From: Berberis thunbergii | Lineage: Eukaryota; Streptophyta; Magnoliopsida; Ranunculales; Berberidaceae | Length of the DNA: 64,000 bases | Assembly (NCBI GenBank): GCA_003290165.1 | Contig: QNQO01009187.1 | Location: 62,001-126,000 of the forward strand | Reading direction: 5' to 3' | In this document: piece by piece, positions 11,807-23,504 of the stretch | Layout: every line of letters begins with the position of its first letter | Numbering within the stretch: position 1 is the first letter of the stretch | Made by a program: the position numbers and the translations under genes | The notes under the pieces: model-generated | The model's database searches: none | What the model saw: the letters and a program-made list of their open reading frames with translations, nothing else | Told to the model about the DNA's origin: nothing

Positions 11807-12939
11807 TAGTGCTGGGCAAGTACGGGTAACCGGGCCAAAGTGTAAAAATCGAAAATCTGACCGAGAAATTTGGGCTCGTGTTTATGAGGCCCGAAACCGG
11901 ACCGAGTTGACCGGTTAACCGAGGTCCCGATTAACTGAATTTCGGGCCGGTCTCGGTTCTAATTTCTTGAGATCAGATCTGATCAAGATCTGAGAGTGTG
12001 GACGATCTGATCATTGCAAAAAAATCTCTGAAGAATCTCAAATCTGATCAAAGATCTGAGATCAAATCTGATCAATATCTGAGATCATATCTGATCAAGA
12101 TCTGAGTGTGGATGATCTGATCATTGCAAAAAAATCTCTGAAGAATCTCAGATTTGATCTTATCAAGATCTAAGAGTGTGGATGATCTGATCATTGCAAA
12201 AATGGGGAAGGGAGGGGATCTGATCATTGCAGAAGATAAGAGAAGATGCGTTGGTCGCAGAAGAGAAGAAGCGTTGTGACGCTGTGAGAAGAGAAGAAAC
12301 CTCCGCGGCTTCTCCTTCGCAGCTTTGCCTTCGCCTCCGCTGTTGCTAGCACATCACCCATATTGATTGGAGGATGCAATTTTTGACATGTGATGTCATT
12401 CGTTCCCTGCAAAACAAAAGCCAAGGGCTTAGAAATCTCCAGAAGAAGAAGAAAGTCCTCTCCAGAATCCTCTTTTCGTTATCCCCAAATCGATCGAACA
12501 AACGGGGTAGTGTGCATTCTCCAGTTCAATCATCCTCACAAAACAAATCGACTTTTGATCAAGGAATCGTCCCATACAGATGTAACTTGGACACAAGAAG
12601 TAGAGGAAAATTGCTCAGTCTCGCTGGAAGTTGGTCAGTGCGAGGGAACTCCTTCACGAAATTAAATTAGTAATAAAACATGAGTTGTTGGTACTTCCCT
12701 GGGGAGAGTCTTAATGAAACACTGCAAGAACTTAACAATGAAACAACCATTAACCTATTTAACCTGAACCGAGCCGGTTACCCGACGGGTTTCAGAAAGG
12801 AAAACCGAGGCTCAGACCAGAAACTTCGAACCGGGCCGAGCCGGGCTTTTACAACCGAAATTTTTTTAATCAATTAAAACTTATCCGAACCGACCCGATC
12901 AGTCCAGTTGTCGGTTCGGGTTTTTGGTCCTAAATGCCC
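11807..12939 (+). mobile_element. hAT-like element with CCGG-rich arms (1.13 kb)
   Basis: The left end is TAGTGCTGGGCA, a common plant hAT terminus. The right end reads TTAGGACC/GGGCATTTAGG in inverse and lacks the last bases of the terminal repeat. ATGAGTAG flanks both sides (11799-11806 and 12940-12947), part of a 10 bp match CATGAGTAGT. Both arms carry dense ACCGG/CCGGGC motifs, as in hAT subterminal regions. The interior holds GATC-rich repeats (11960-12215) and unrelated sequence at 12215-12670. Confidence 0.68.
11960..12215 (+). repeat. GATCTGATCA-rich tandem repeats
   Basis: Three copies of a block beginning GTGTGGAYGATCTGATCATT recur near 11996, 12106 and 12176, with partial units between them, all built from AGATCTGA/CTGATCA motifs. 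They lie inside the hAT-like element and may be an expanded subterminal array. Confidence 0.7.
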
Positions 12940-13310
12940 ATGAGTAGTGTCTCATTTTAAAAGTTGCAGGAGATTATCAAATGCCACACATCTTCCCAAG
13001 GATTTTCTTTCTCTTACAAGTCACCGAAAGCAAAAACATACTCGAGAAGCAATAAGAGAACATCAGGTGTAAAAGCCAACACCAAAGTCTCCGAACAAAA
13101 TTTGATAATCACAACATTTGCACTTACACACAATATTTACCCCATTTGGTATAACTTACATGAAAAATCAAAAAACAATAAAACAGAAAAAACAAAGCAT
13201 AAAGCTGTTGCACAATTCTAGGGGAATGAAAGGCTTGCCCATGTTCATTGCTGAGTTACGAGTGAACACAACATCTGGGTTTTCTTACAAAGCTGGGAAA
13301 CAACGACAGA

Positions 13311-16300
13311 TCATGTAAACCTTACAACTATGCAGGATATATCATCCTTGCTTTTCTTATTGACAGCTTCCTCTGTCAAGTGCTTGGCCGCTGATTGAGC
13401 ATCCTTTTTGTGTCTTATAGAATCCACGGCTTCCTGGTTCGTCATGACCTGTGAAGATTGTTGAAACAAGATCCTTGAATTCAAGTCTCATAAGCGCATA
13501 CAGGTGAAAGACATTAAACAGACCAAAGCCAGAAAAAATGGAACTATGAGGACTAGGTTTATAACCACTACTCCACCTCCTTAAGATTAATATGTTTCAT
13601 ACTTCTAATGGACAAACACTTCCAATTTGGGGGAAAAAAAAAGAGTTCAGGAGAATAGTAATCAAGAGTTCTAAGTTCCTCTCCATTGAGAAAACCAAAA
13701 GACAAACTAACCTTCCATAATCCATCACTTGCCAATATGAGAAACTCTGCATCATCGCCAATCACCTCTACTGCAACATCTGGTTCAGGACTTAAGTGCC
13801 GCTTCAAGCTTTTATCACCAAACGCTCTTGCCACAGCCAACTGTCCATCAACTCGTGGGACATCCCCTGATCACATACAAACTGACATCAAAACAACAGT
13901 TGATCTAAGACAAATTACACAGGTAATCTACTCTTTTCAATTTTTATTACGAGATCCCAAGTTCTACAATAGAATTGAAGAGACTAGCTCAGTGCTGTAG
14001 AGAACGAGAATGAGGTCATGTTAGTTGCGGCAGCCAAATTAGGAGTAAAGATTGACCATAAAAATCTGGTCTCAAATTCTAAATGCAACTTTTAATTTTG
14101 TCTTCGCTTGTTCTGCCCGCTAATGACTTTACAGTAATTTTATCATCTTAGACTGCTATACAACCAAGGCATGGAAGAGCACCAAGAATGGTCACTACAT
14201 GTACTGTAAGGTTGCAATGATAAAATGGAAGAAAATAATTTTGCTAAGATGACTGCAGCAGTCATCTAACTGAAAGACTGCTTAAAAACCCTCATCATTG
14301 GTTGTACATGAATGTGTACACTACCATTTTCCCAAAACGTGATTTATCTTGAAACTAGTGATGCCGCACATCACAAATATACCATAAATGGTGGTGATTA
14401 ACTGATTCTCTATCAATAATCCCTTAATATTAAAAAAAAGTTACCTGGAAGGTTAGACACGAAACCACCTCTGCTCTCAATGTTCTGCCGCTCTTTGCTT
14501 GGCTCATGATCAACAGATAACTGTTTTGCCACACCATTTGGCATATAACAGCTCGAGAATCTCCAACATTCGCTACTACTAGTTTCTGACCATTCACCAA
14601 TATTGCGGTAACTGCGGTTGAACCCCCTCTTCCTAAATCAACAGATTTGTCTAAAATCTTATCATCAGTCATAAGATATGCTCTCTTGATTGCAGCCTCT
14701 GTTGCAGTCCAGAAATCAGGCTGTTTGCAACAAGAGATGATGAGGAGATCAGTGTTTATCTCACTGGAGATTTAGAATGATAAGAACAAACATAAGACAA
14801 TTGTATGCACATATTACCTCGTTCAATATATTGTTAAAAAGATGTGACCGCAAGTAGTCTGGAACATCATGACCTAAATGACCATCAAATATTGCATATA
14901 AGCCCAACTCCTTGTCTTCTTTTTGCCTGTATTCAGCAACAAGATAGTCTTCCATGGGATGATGTGATTTCCCTTTGATCAAATGGAAACCATGTGTTAT
15001 CTGCTTGCCTGACATCTTGCATTTGCCTTTGCCTGTATCTGATGCAGATGTACCGAATCCAGCTTTTGCCTACAAGTATGAACCAAATCAGCAAGTGCCA
15101 CTATAGAAATCAAGTGTAAAAAAGGCACTCATATAAGTCTAACTGGCTATTAATTTTGGGGGTCATGTCTAAAGGAAGCAAATTATCTTAATCTTTCATT
15201 ACGGGATGATATGCTGCCTATTGATCAAGTCAGAAACCCTAAATCATTTTGATTTTTATCAGTTCTTTTGCTTTATTTATCAGAGTTCCTCAGTTTTCTC
15301 AAATAAACTCATTCCTGATTGTATTTATTTTTCCGTTTCCTATAAAGGATTTCAAAAATTCACCAGTGATACTTCCAAAAGTACATTCTAGGTTCCTTGC
15401 TGTTCTATATGGAATATGGATCAGGAGAGGTCTTCAAGCATTGATGCAAACAATGTACTTATTAAATGTTAATAGCTTGCATATTTTACATAAATGATCC
15501 CACCCAGGCAGGTGTCTTTGGAGTTTGGACCTTAGACCTGGTACAGGGTATAACCATGTCTATCTATAGTGATCATAGTGGAAGTAAAATGTTTTGTGTG
15601 TGCCTTGATTCCTGGAGCTATACAATTCGGAATCAGGTTGCCTAGACAACTGTAATCTTGCTAGGCTACATTACACGGAGTGCTGTCAAATGAGTCCTTA
15701 TAAACTAATAGTGAGAATTTAACATGACCATCAGTAGAAATTGACCAAATGTTATAACAGTTTTTGACTCGTGTGCATGATTTGTCTCAAAACAGGAGCT
15801 TATGGTCGGTGTTGAATTGGATTTTAGTATTTACTCAAAATGCTCATGCTGTAAAAGGACTCACTGATGTATATCGAAATAGGACCCGCACAAACGATCA
15901 GAATACAAAATTTCAGGCATGTCCAAACATATAAAGGAATACTAGTTCAGCACACAATGTGGCACAGACGTACCTAACATGTCACTACAATGCATCACCC
16001 CTATTGCAGACCTTTTCACTTTTACACCATGTGAAATGACAAGTAGCTCTAAAAGCTTACTGTTAGAAATGTGCCATTCATGCCTATCAAAGCAAAGGCT
16101 TGTGAAAATGTTTCGAACAGGCATTCAAACTAGCACGCAGGTGACCAAGATAAAAATATGGCATACACATGACCAACACACAACGTGGCACATACATGCC
16201 CAACACTTTAATATTTCTCTGAAGTTGGGAACTTAGGCAAACAAAATGGCTACATATGATGACTTAGGCAGACTAAAGTGATTAATCAAGGACGCAGTGC

Positions 16301-18724
16301 ATGGAAGAAGAATGTTACTCTTGATTCCTAAATTATGAATTCAAGGTCATGGATGGTATCTAGGGTGGTGTGATTGTGAGCAAAAGCATTTGAGTCATGA
16401 GAATGACTTCCGTTTAGGATGAAGTGCAAGTTAATTTACTAATGTTCCTGCAAACCAATCAGAGGACGAGGAAAGTGGATGGAAGAGAAAATCTTGAAGA
16501 GAGCACGATGAACAATGTGATGTATAAGAATCTGTTTTAGTTTCTCGAAAATAATGATCTTGTCTTTCTTTTTATATTTTATATTAGAAAAACAGTTTCA
16601 TATGTATTATAATTTATAAATAACAAGAGGGCAGGTCGGTGATGAAGACGGTCACTGAGCAAACTAGGCAGTTACAAGTATCATGTATTGCTATTTACAA
16701 TTTTCCCGCAAATTAAAATCCCACCCTCCTCACCCTCAACAAAAAAAGAACGATACCTCATATCCACAAAAGAACTTAAATATCTATCAAACTATGCTTC
16801 TACAAATCTTCTTAAATACCCTACTGTTTCTACCTTGCCAAAAAGCCCACAGTGTCCCATGAAGTGGCGTTTTCTAGACCCATTTCCCATTATTAGGAAA
16901 CAATGTTGTTGAGATAATCCTTTGTGAAGAACGTTTAGACAACAAATAAGCCTTTATTAGTGGTTTCAAAGGAGTACAGATTGAGATGCTCTGAAAACTT
17001 GTCAGAGGCATTAATAAGGTATATAGGTGCACATAAGCAAGTAAGGCATGGCTACCCTCACTAATATAGCCTTTTTATACTTCTTAGAATATTTTTTTCT
17101 TTTCTAGATCTGGTTTGAAATATTTATCAAGCAATGTGTATGCTATTAAGCTGAAATTTAAAATAAATAAGTAAATACATCTTTATATTGATTCTGGACT
17201 AAAATTTACCTCCCCTTCCTAACAACAACAAACATTTCTAAGCTTCTGGTTAATGTGATAGAATTTTTCGTAACTTAATTAGCAAATGTGTTTTAATGGC
17301 TTGTTATGCAATAAACATAAGTATACATCACAACTTTGGATGAGCTAAGTTTGTACGTATAGCAACTATGGAATGTCTGAACTCATTATGCTTTAGGGTT
17401 ACTTATTACATAAAAATTATTTGACATATATTTTTCTTACTTTTACACTTCATGCCTTGAGGCACTAGCAAAGCTAGCGCTTTTGTGATGTCTCAATGTT
17501 TGAAAACATTTGATTTGTTATAATGCAACCAAACAACCCATCAAGAAGAACCACATTTTGAAAAACAAAAATATTTTATTTTATTTTTTGCTTGGGTGAG
17601 TATATCCTTCAATACCTCAACCTCATATCTAAGCAGACGATACAAATACAAGCTTGTAACCTAACCCCAAAAAGCAGATCTCCGTTTAAATTAGCACTGA
17701 GCAACAAAAGAACCAAACAAAATCGTTACTTCACCTTAAACATGTGCTTCAAGTAAACCATCACATGACATATTTATTTGGAATCTCACTAGGCCAGCAA
17801 AAATTCTATGCTAACTTATTGAATCCAAGAATAGATAACCTGAAACAGCAATGTCCTGGGCCCGATGGGAACATAATACATGTAACTTATCCTCTAAAAG
17901 GTGAAGCCCTATTCATTGATTGTCATCCTTGTATGGAACTTATCAGCCATGACAACTAAACTCAAGACTGGACAACCAACCACCTTAACCCAATTGTAAT
18001 CATAATTTAATACACCCATGTCTTTTTATCAAGAGAAAAGAAGAAGTGCTTTCCAATGAAATTTGGTTCAAATCCACAAGCGGTATTCATATACCAAACC
18101 CAAGCATGTGGATCACTCTTTTGAGCAAAAACCAATAGCAAGTCAACTCCTAAAAGACTTATTAGATCCCAGTTAGGAATCAAAGTATGATCCCTTAATG
18201 AGCACTCTTACAGATGGCAAATAACTGATATTGTTAATGAAATCTAGTTTCAGAAACTCAAATTTCACTATACATGTTCATCCATTCACAGACATAATAA
18301 TAGCAAGAACAAAAAAGGCTAAGCCAATACAAAATGATCATGTAACCTACCCAAAACAAAAGGCAATAGAATAAACAATCAAAATCAAAACTTAGAAATA
18401 AACCATAACACACGAAACAGAAACATACCCATTTCTTGTATCAGTTGTGTGACAGTATAAACACATACCCGAGTCCTAAATTTTTTAATAGAACCTTAAA
18501 ACAATTACATACAAATAAATACAAACCCATTTCAGAAAATCAAAAAATAATGCAAACCCAGTCCTTCAATCAACTATATTGAGCTATGAGACACAATTTC
18601 ACAGACTAATAATAGGTTCAGAAAAGAGATCTAATACACAACACCCAGAAATCTAAAATCTAGGAAATTGAAGAAGGGAGGAAAAGGGTACCTTCATCTT
18701 GTAAAGGATTTCTCTTCCAGTCAT
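13311..18724 (-). CDS. Protein phosphatase 2C (plant clade-F type), frameshifted in exon 3
   Basis: Mn/Mg-dependent Ser/Thr phosphatase of the short plant group that includes Arabidopsis PP2C58-like proteins. Exons on the minus strand: 18692-18724, 14818-15069, 14445-14720, 13712-13866 and 13311-13448, all with GT donors and AG acceptors. Intron 1 is 3.6 kb. Visible motifs are MED (residues 50-52), DGHLGH (73-78, metal ligand D73), GGSTAV (127-132) and GDSRAV (148-153). VARAFGD and ASDGLWK lie in exon 4, DDISC in exon 5. Exon 4 needs two bases to complete a split codon, but exon 3 is 276 nt and ends in phase 0, so one base is missing. The loss maps to the AAA run at 14537-14539, after C155-Q156. 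As written, translation stops at 13804-13806 after about 207 residues. With the base restored, the protein would be about 284 residues, the normal family length. It is either a genuine null allele or an assembly error. Confidence 0.9.
15070..18691 (-). other. Large intron 1 of the PP2C gene
   Basis: 3.6 kb AT-rich intron between the 33 nt first exon and exon 2. No other gene or clear transposon was recognised in it. A short imperfect direct repeat (CACACAAYGTGGCAC core) occurs near 15952 and 16179. Confidence 0.7.
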
Positions 18725-18774
18725 GGTTTTGGGTGTCTGAAAGTCTGAGAAACAAAGAGATTGACGTGAGAGAG

Positions 18775-18780
18775 TTTATA
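18775..18780 (-). promoter_or_regulatory. Candidate TATA box of the PP2C gene
   Basis: The minus strand reads GGTATAAAC about 50 bases before the start codon at 18724, with a pyrimidine-rich stretch between. The position is plausible for a short 5' leader, but no transcript start can be seen directly. Confidence 0.4.
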
Positions 18781-18991
18781 CCAAGGTGGTTTTGGCTTTG
18801 CTTTCCTGTTCAAATCACGACGCGTTCACTTGCCGACGACTTTTCATTTTTCTATTATTTATTTTTCTCTCTCTTTTATTTTGTGTTTATGTTATTTATT
18901 TATTATTTTTTAATTGGGTTTATTTTAGTCCTATTTATTTTGTCAATTTCATATTATTTAAGACTGATCTAATCGAGTCTTAAGTCTTAAT

Positions 18992-19981
18992 CATGGGCGG
19001 ACCTACTAAGGGGCGAGGGGGACAACTGCCCCCTCCCTCAACTTTTAAAATACTTTTAGTATATATTTTAGTCTTAAAAAATCGATTATATAATGTAGAA
19101 TACAATATATTAATTGTTTATGAAAATAATCAAACATGTCTCTATTGTTGTAGTGATTGAAAGTTTATCACTTTTAGTAAAAGACCTGAGTTCGATACTC
19201 TTCGAGTGCATTTTTTATTTTATTTTCAATGCAATTTTATTAGTAATTACAAACATTAAAAAATATTTAGTTTAATAAAAATTTATTAACATTAAAGAAA
19301 TGAATCGTTTTTCACAAGTGATATTAAACCCTAACAAAAAAATATTTAAAATTAATATCTAAAATAATAACGATACAATTCAATGAAAATATTTACCATT
19401 AGTCAACTCGTATAAAATTTGAGCCTCATATAAACTATTTTTTCTTTGAAATTGTATTATGATCATATTAGATTCGCAAATTTCAATTTTTTTTTAGCTT
19501 CACCTAGAACTTATCCTAATTATTTTGTAATTCTCAATTCTAGACAACCAAACTTTATAGCCACTTTTTGGTCAGGTTTTAAGTTTGTTACATTTTTATC
19601 CCTTCTATAGATATTGTTTATGGTTGTATTTTAAAGAGAATGGATAAATATGTAAAAATGCACTAGCCTGACCAAAAAATGGTTTTAAAGTCTGTCTGCC
19701 TAGACAAACTCTTTTGTGATATTAATTATATATTCTAGTTATTATGTTTGTTTGCTCTTTCCTAAGGTTATCAATAGTGACTTTATTTTGGCTTAAAATG
19801 GACTACACTTGGATCCAATTTGATATATGCATTGTATTTTTTATAGTTGAATTTTATTTATTAGTTACCAGTTTCGATAAAAGAAAAAATTTGTTTTTAC
19901 CATTGATAACTACTATTATCAACTAATAAGTATTTTCCATTCCCCCCCCCCCCATCAACTAAAATTCTGGGTCCGCCCCTA
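18992..19981 (+). mobile_element. Non-autonomous hAT element, copy B (990 bp)
   Basis: Ends read CATGGGCGGACC and GGTCCGCCCCTA. The perfect 8 bp duplication GTCTTAAT lies at 18984-18991 and 19982-19989, diagnostic for hAT. The interior matches copy A (10691-11439) in inverted orientation, with about 240 bp that copy A lacks. A C12-type homopolymer lies near 19943. No transposase is encoded. Confidence 0.88.
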
Positions 19982-19989
19982 GTCTTAAT

Positions 19990-21696
19990 AGTGCAGTTTA
20001 TACAAGTATTGGGTCGGTGCTTCACATGTTCCATAAGCTTGGTAGTTTTATTTTAATTATGCTGAAAAAGGCAATCTAAGGTCCTTGTTCGTGCTTGACC
20101 GAAAGAGATCATATTATATTTTTCGTGTTCTGATTAATCCTAACAACAAGTGACAAATAGGTCAAATTGAGCGAAGTTGGGAAGAAGATTAGAGGAAGAA
20201 CAAAATAATGGTGACGAAATGAAGAGCATCACTTTTTAGTTGGGTATGAACCAAGGAGACACAAGCTAGATCATACAAATTCATAAATATTTTGTTGGGT
20301 CCAGGGGTAAAGGTGGTGAAACTACTTAAAACTATTTACAAATGGCTCTCAAAAACCACTTCACTATTGAGTACGTGTCCAATCATTTATTAACTTCACA
20401 TGATATTGTTCCTTATTCAATGTAAAACTAAATTTGTAAGCTCAACTCAAACTCAACATCTCCCGTATATATTTATGATGCAAGTAAAATGACTTACTCA
20501 CTTCACTTGCTTTTCTTGAATATATTACAATTACTTTTAAAATTTATATTAAAAGCGCTAACATTTGCATCATTTTGAAAGTCTTGAGGACTAAATTTAT
20601 AATTTTTTCATTGGAGAATTTATAATACATAAGATATATAAAACAAAATCGAACTCTTGGAATTTGGCAAGATGATGAGCAAAACTCTCTATTTCATTAC
20701 TAAAAATAAAATGATTAAGGAGAGGACTATGTATTTTGAAACTTAAGGAAGCGATATAAAAAAGGACAAGAACAAGAATGATTGGTGGAAGGAAACTATT
20801 AAAATTCCTTAATGCTGCATTATTAGACTCAACTTTATATGTTGAAAAGTGTTTTCATGGCCACCATTGTCCAGTAAAACAGTTTTTTCGAGCAACAATT
20901 CTAGTTAGTTTTGTTTGTTGGTTTTTTTTTCAATTACTTTTTTACAATTTCACGTCTTCTATAAGAGGTGTTTGTGATTGTGTTAAAAAAAAGATAAAAA
21001 TAAAAAAAAATGCTCAAAAAGACCAGTAAATATAACTGGCTAGACTTTACTCGTTTTTTTAGACGTATTGGTAGGGTTGCTTTGACAATGGAGGTATCTT
21101 ATGGGATTTTGGATAAGATCATAATGCAATGCATTTCAATGTTGGATATGGATTGGATTGAGCTGGATTGTAGCATAGATAATTCCATTTCAACGACTCA
21201 TTGAATGTCTTAGATTTTTATGTTTTCTTTAAATGATTTGGATCGGTGGGCTGATGTGATTTTTTTTTTTTGGGTCAATTTTTTACCTTTAAAGTCATAT
21301 GAGAATATGATAAATTAAGTAAGTTTTATTTCGGTGTTTGTTTAAGTTTTTTTTTTTTTTTTTTTTTAAATATAACTACAAACATCATTTTTAGGAAGAT
21401 AAAAATATAAATAAATTAAAAAATAACAAAAAACCAAATAAAACACAAAATAGGCACCCAAATGAGAGTGCCTAGATTACTCTCGGCCTTACCGAGTTTA
21501 TCAATTCTAACTTTGAGCGTAATTGAATTGATTTGATGTTGATAAGTCCCAATCAATTACAGAGTCAATGGGGTGTACAAATTTATGGTTGTGGTCAGTA
21601 CAGCCTGTTAGTCTACAATCAATGGGGAATCTAAATAAATACACAAATTGTGACAAAATAAATGACATGGAGTGGGCCTATGACTAGAGAAATTCA
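19990..21696. other. Intergenic, no gene seen
   Basis: AT-rich with several long A and T runs (for example 21343-21367). The plus-strand open frames at 20778-21029 and 21010-21204 have no recognisable domain. Confidence 0.5.
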
Positions 21697-21842
21697 AGCT
21701 GATATGAGAAAATCGGTCTGATTTGCTAGTGAGGCGGGTGAAAATATATTTTTGCCTATTTTTCTTAAACACTTTTTGAAGTTGTGTGTTTAAAGAGTTG
21801 CTCCCCTCAAATAGCAAATCAAGCCGATTTTCCAGATCAGCT
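21697..21842. mobile_element. Foldback MITE with ~31 bp terminal inverted repeats
   Basis: 146 bp. The left arm AGCTGATATGAGAAAATCGG continues into TCTGATTTGCTA. The right arm is its inverse with a few changes (AGCTGATCTGGAAAATCGGC...TTGATTTGCTA read on the minus strand). The centre TTAAACACTTTTT...GTGTTTAAA resembles that of 9838-9959. A possible imperfect flank duplication AAATTYA was noted but is weak. Confidence 0.68.
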
Positions 21843-23504
21843 AAAATTTATGTACCAAAATTATTTTAAAAAGTAAAATTGCCAAAATTATAAAACAACT
21901 TCTTCTTCTATTAAATGTGGTAATTTAGCTTTTTATTTGATAAATGGAATCCACTTTCCTTATCACGTATGTTGTTTGATTGTATATTTACTTATAATAA
22001 ATTAATTTTTGATAAGATTATTTTTCTACTAGGCATGAAAATTCAAGTCCGAGAAAAAAGATATCGAAATCAAATTTAAAAAAAAAAAATCAATTTTCAG
22101 GTCTATGCTCCGTCAAACTAATCGAAACCTAAATATTGCAGTCAACTTCATTATTATTATTATTATTTAGAAAGAAATAGATTATCACGTCGATATGGGC
22201 CTTGCATATATGGTGTAGTTTGCAGTCAACTTCATTACTTCATTACTTCACCATGATGTAGTTGAGATGCCAGCAAGTGTGTCGTGTCCATTGGGCTGAC
22301 AAATTCTTTGACTTATCAAATCTCTAAAACGTATACAACTTTCTTACAAATTACAAAAAGAAAGATTTAAAAAAAAAAACAAAAAAAAAAGGCTAATAAA
22401 TAAGGTTAGCTATACAACATATGAATCAATCAATTACAATTACAATTACAATTACAATTACCTTGAAACAAAGACTAGCTAGATCATATGAATCAATCAA
22501 TTACAATTATCGTGAAACAAAAACTAACATGTAGGTATGCGTCTCCAACAACAAAATGTATATAGGTTTAGATTGAACCGACGTGCAATCCATAAAGGTT
22601 GCCAACAATAGATGACACTTAAAGTGTCCTTAGCTTCTCGTTGTCGGTTCTCATAAAAAAAAAAAAAAATTTACATTTTTATAATCCTTTGATAAATGCT
22701 TAAGAAATAAAAATTTATATATTTGAAGAATTTCATCCAAAATGTAAAAGAATTGAAATAGCAACTATTGGAACAGATTTTTGAAAACATATAATCTAAA
22801 TGTAAGCTAGTTGTTGGAGATGTTCTCCTAATTTGGTAATTCATATTGTGTGAAAAAAAAAAAATGCTAGAACATCTAAAAGACTATGTGTTGTTTTCAC
22901 TTCATATTTCGAATACATAATTGTAATTGTTACGAGTAGCTCCATGAATCATAACTCAACAGATGCTTCACTCAACCACCATCAAGGCATCAACATCACT
23001 CCTGGGGCCAATGTTGAAGTTTCCAAAACCCTAATAAATCACAATAATAGTACGGCTCCATTTTTGCAAACCGAAAAACTCAGTGCTTTAGGGACAAAAA
23101 ATATTTGTTCCCTTTTGGCTAATTTATTGTTTTGGTCAAAGAGAAGCGAATTCCATACAAGAAGATAAAAATGATGAAGAAACTGCGAGAAATTAAATGG
23201 GGACATAGTTTGAAGATGAGTTGTCCTTGAAAAAAATTTATTCAAAATTTTGAGAAAAAACATAAAATCAATATACGGCTTTATATATTTTCTTTAACAA
23301 TCTAAAAAGTCAAAATTTCTCCAATAAATAATTCAAATTAGTTGTGGAACATCTTTCAAGCTAAGAAACCAGTAGAAACATATCCTGGTCATCTGAATTG
23401 TTGGAGCCCACAATTAATCTAATCTGGTAACCAAATCTGATTAAATTTTCACACTAATTTAGTCTGTCTTAGCAAACCCATCCATTCATATAATTGTGAT
23501 GAAG
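21843..23504. other. Intergenic, no gene seen
   Basis: AT-rich sequence with A/T homopolymers and local direct repeats (GCAGTCAACTTCATTA at about 22139 and 22221). The overlapping open frames at 22944-23263 show no domain. Confidence 0.5.
22434..22463 (+). repeat. (AATTAC)n microsatellite
   Basis: About five head-to-tail copies of a six-base unit, followed about 35 bases later by a partial second array with the same TATGAATCAATCAATTACAA lead-in near 22488. Confidence 0.85.

Noticed and set aside
12374..12670. Two overlapping ORFs of 91 and 98 codons
   Set aside because: They overlap in different frames inside a hAT-like element and match no family I know; one strand reading is not favoured over the other.
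20778..21204. Two adjacent plus-strand ORFs suggesting a small gene
   Set aside because: No domain, long homopolymers between them and no splice logic; likely chance frames.
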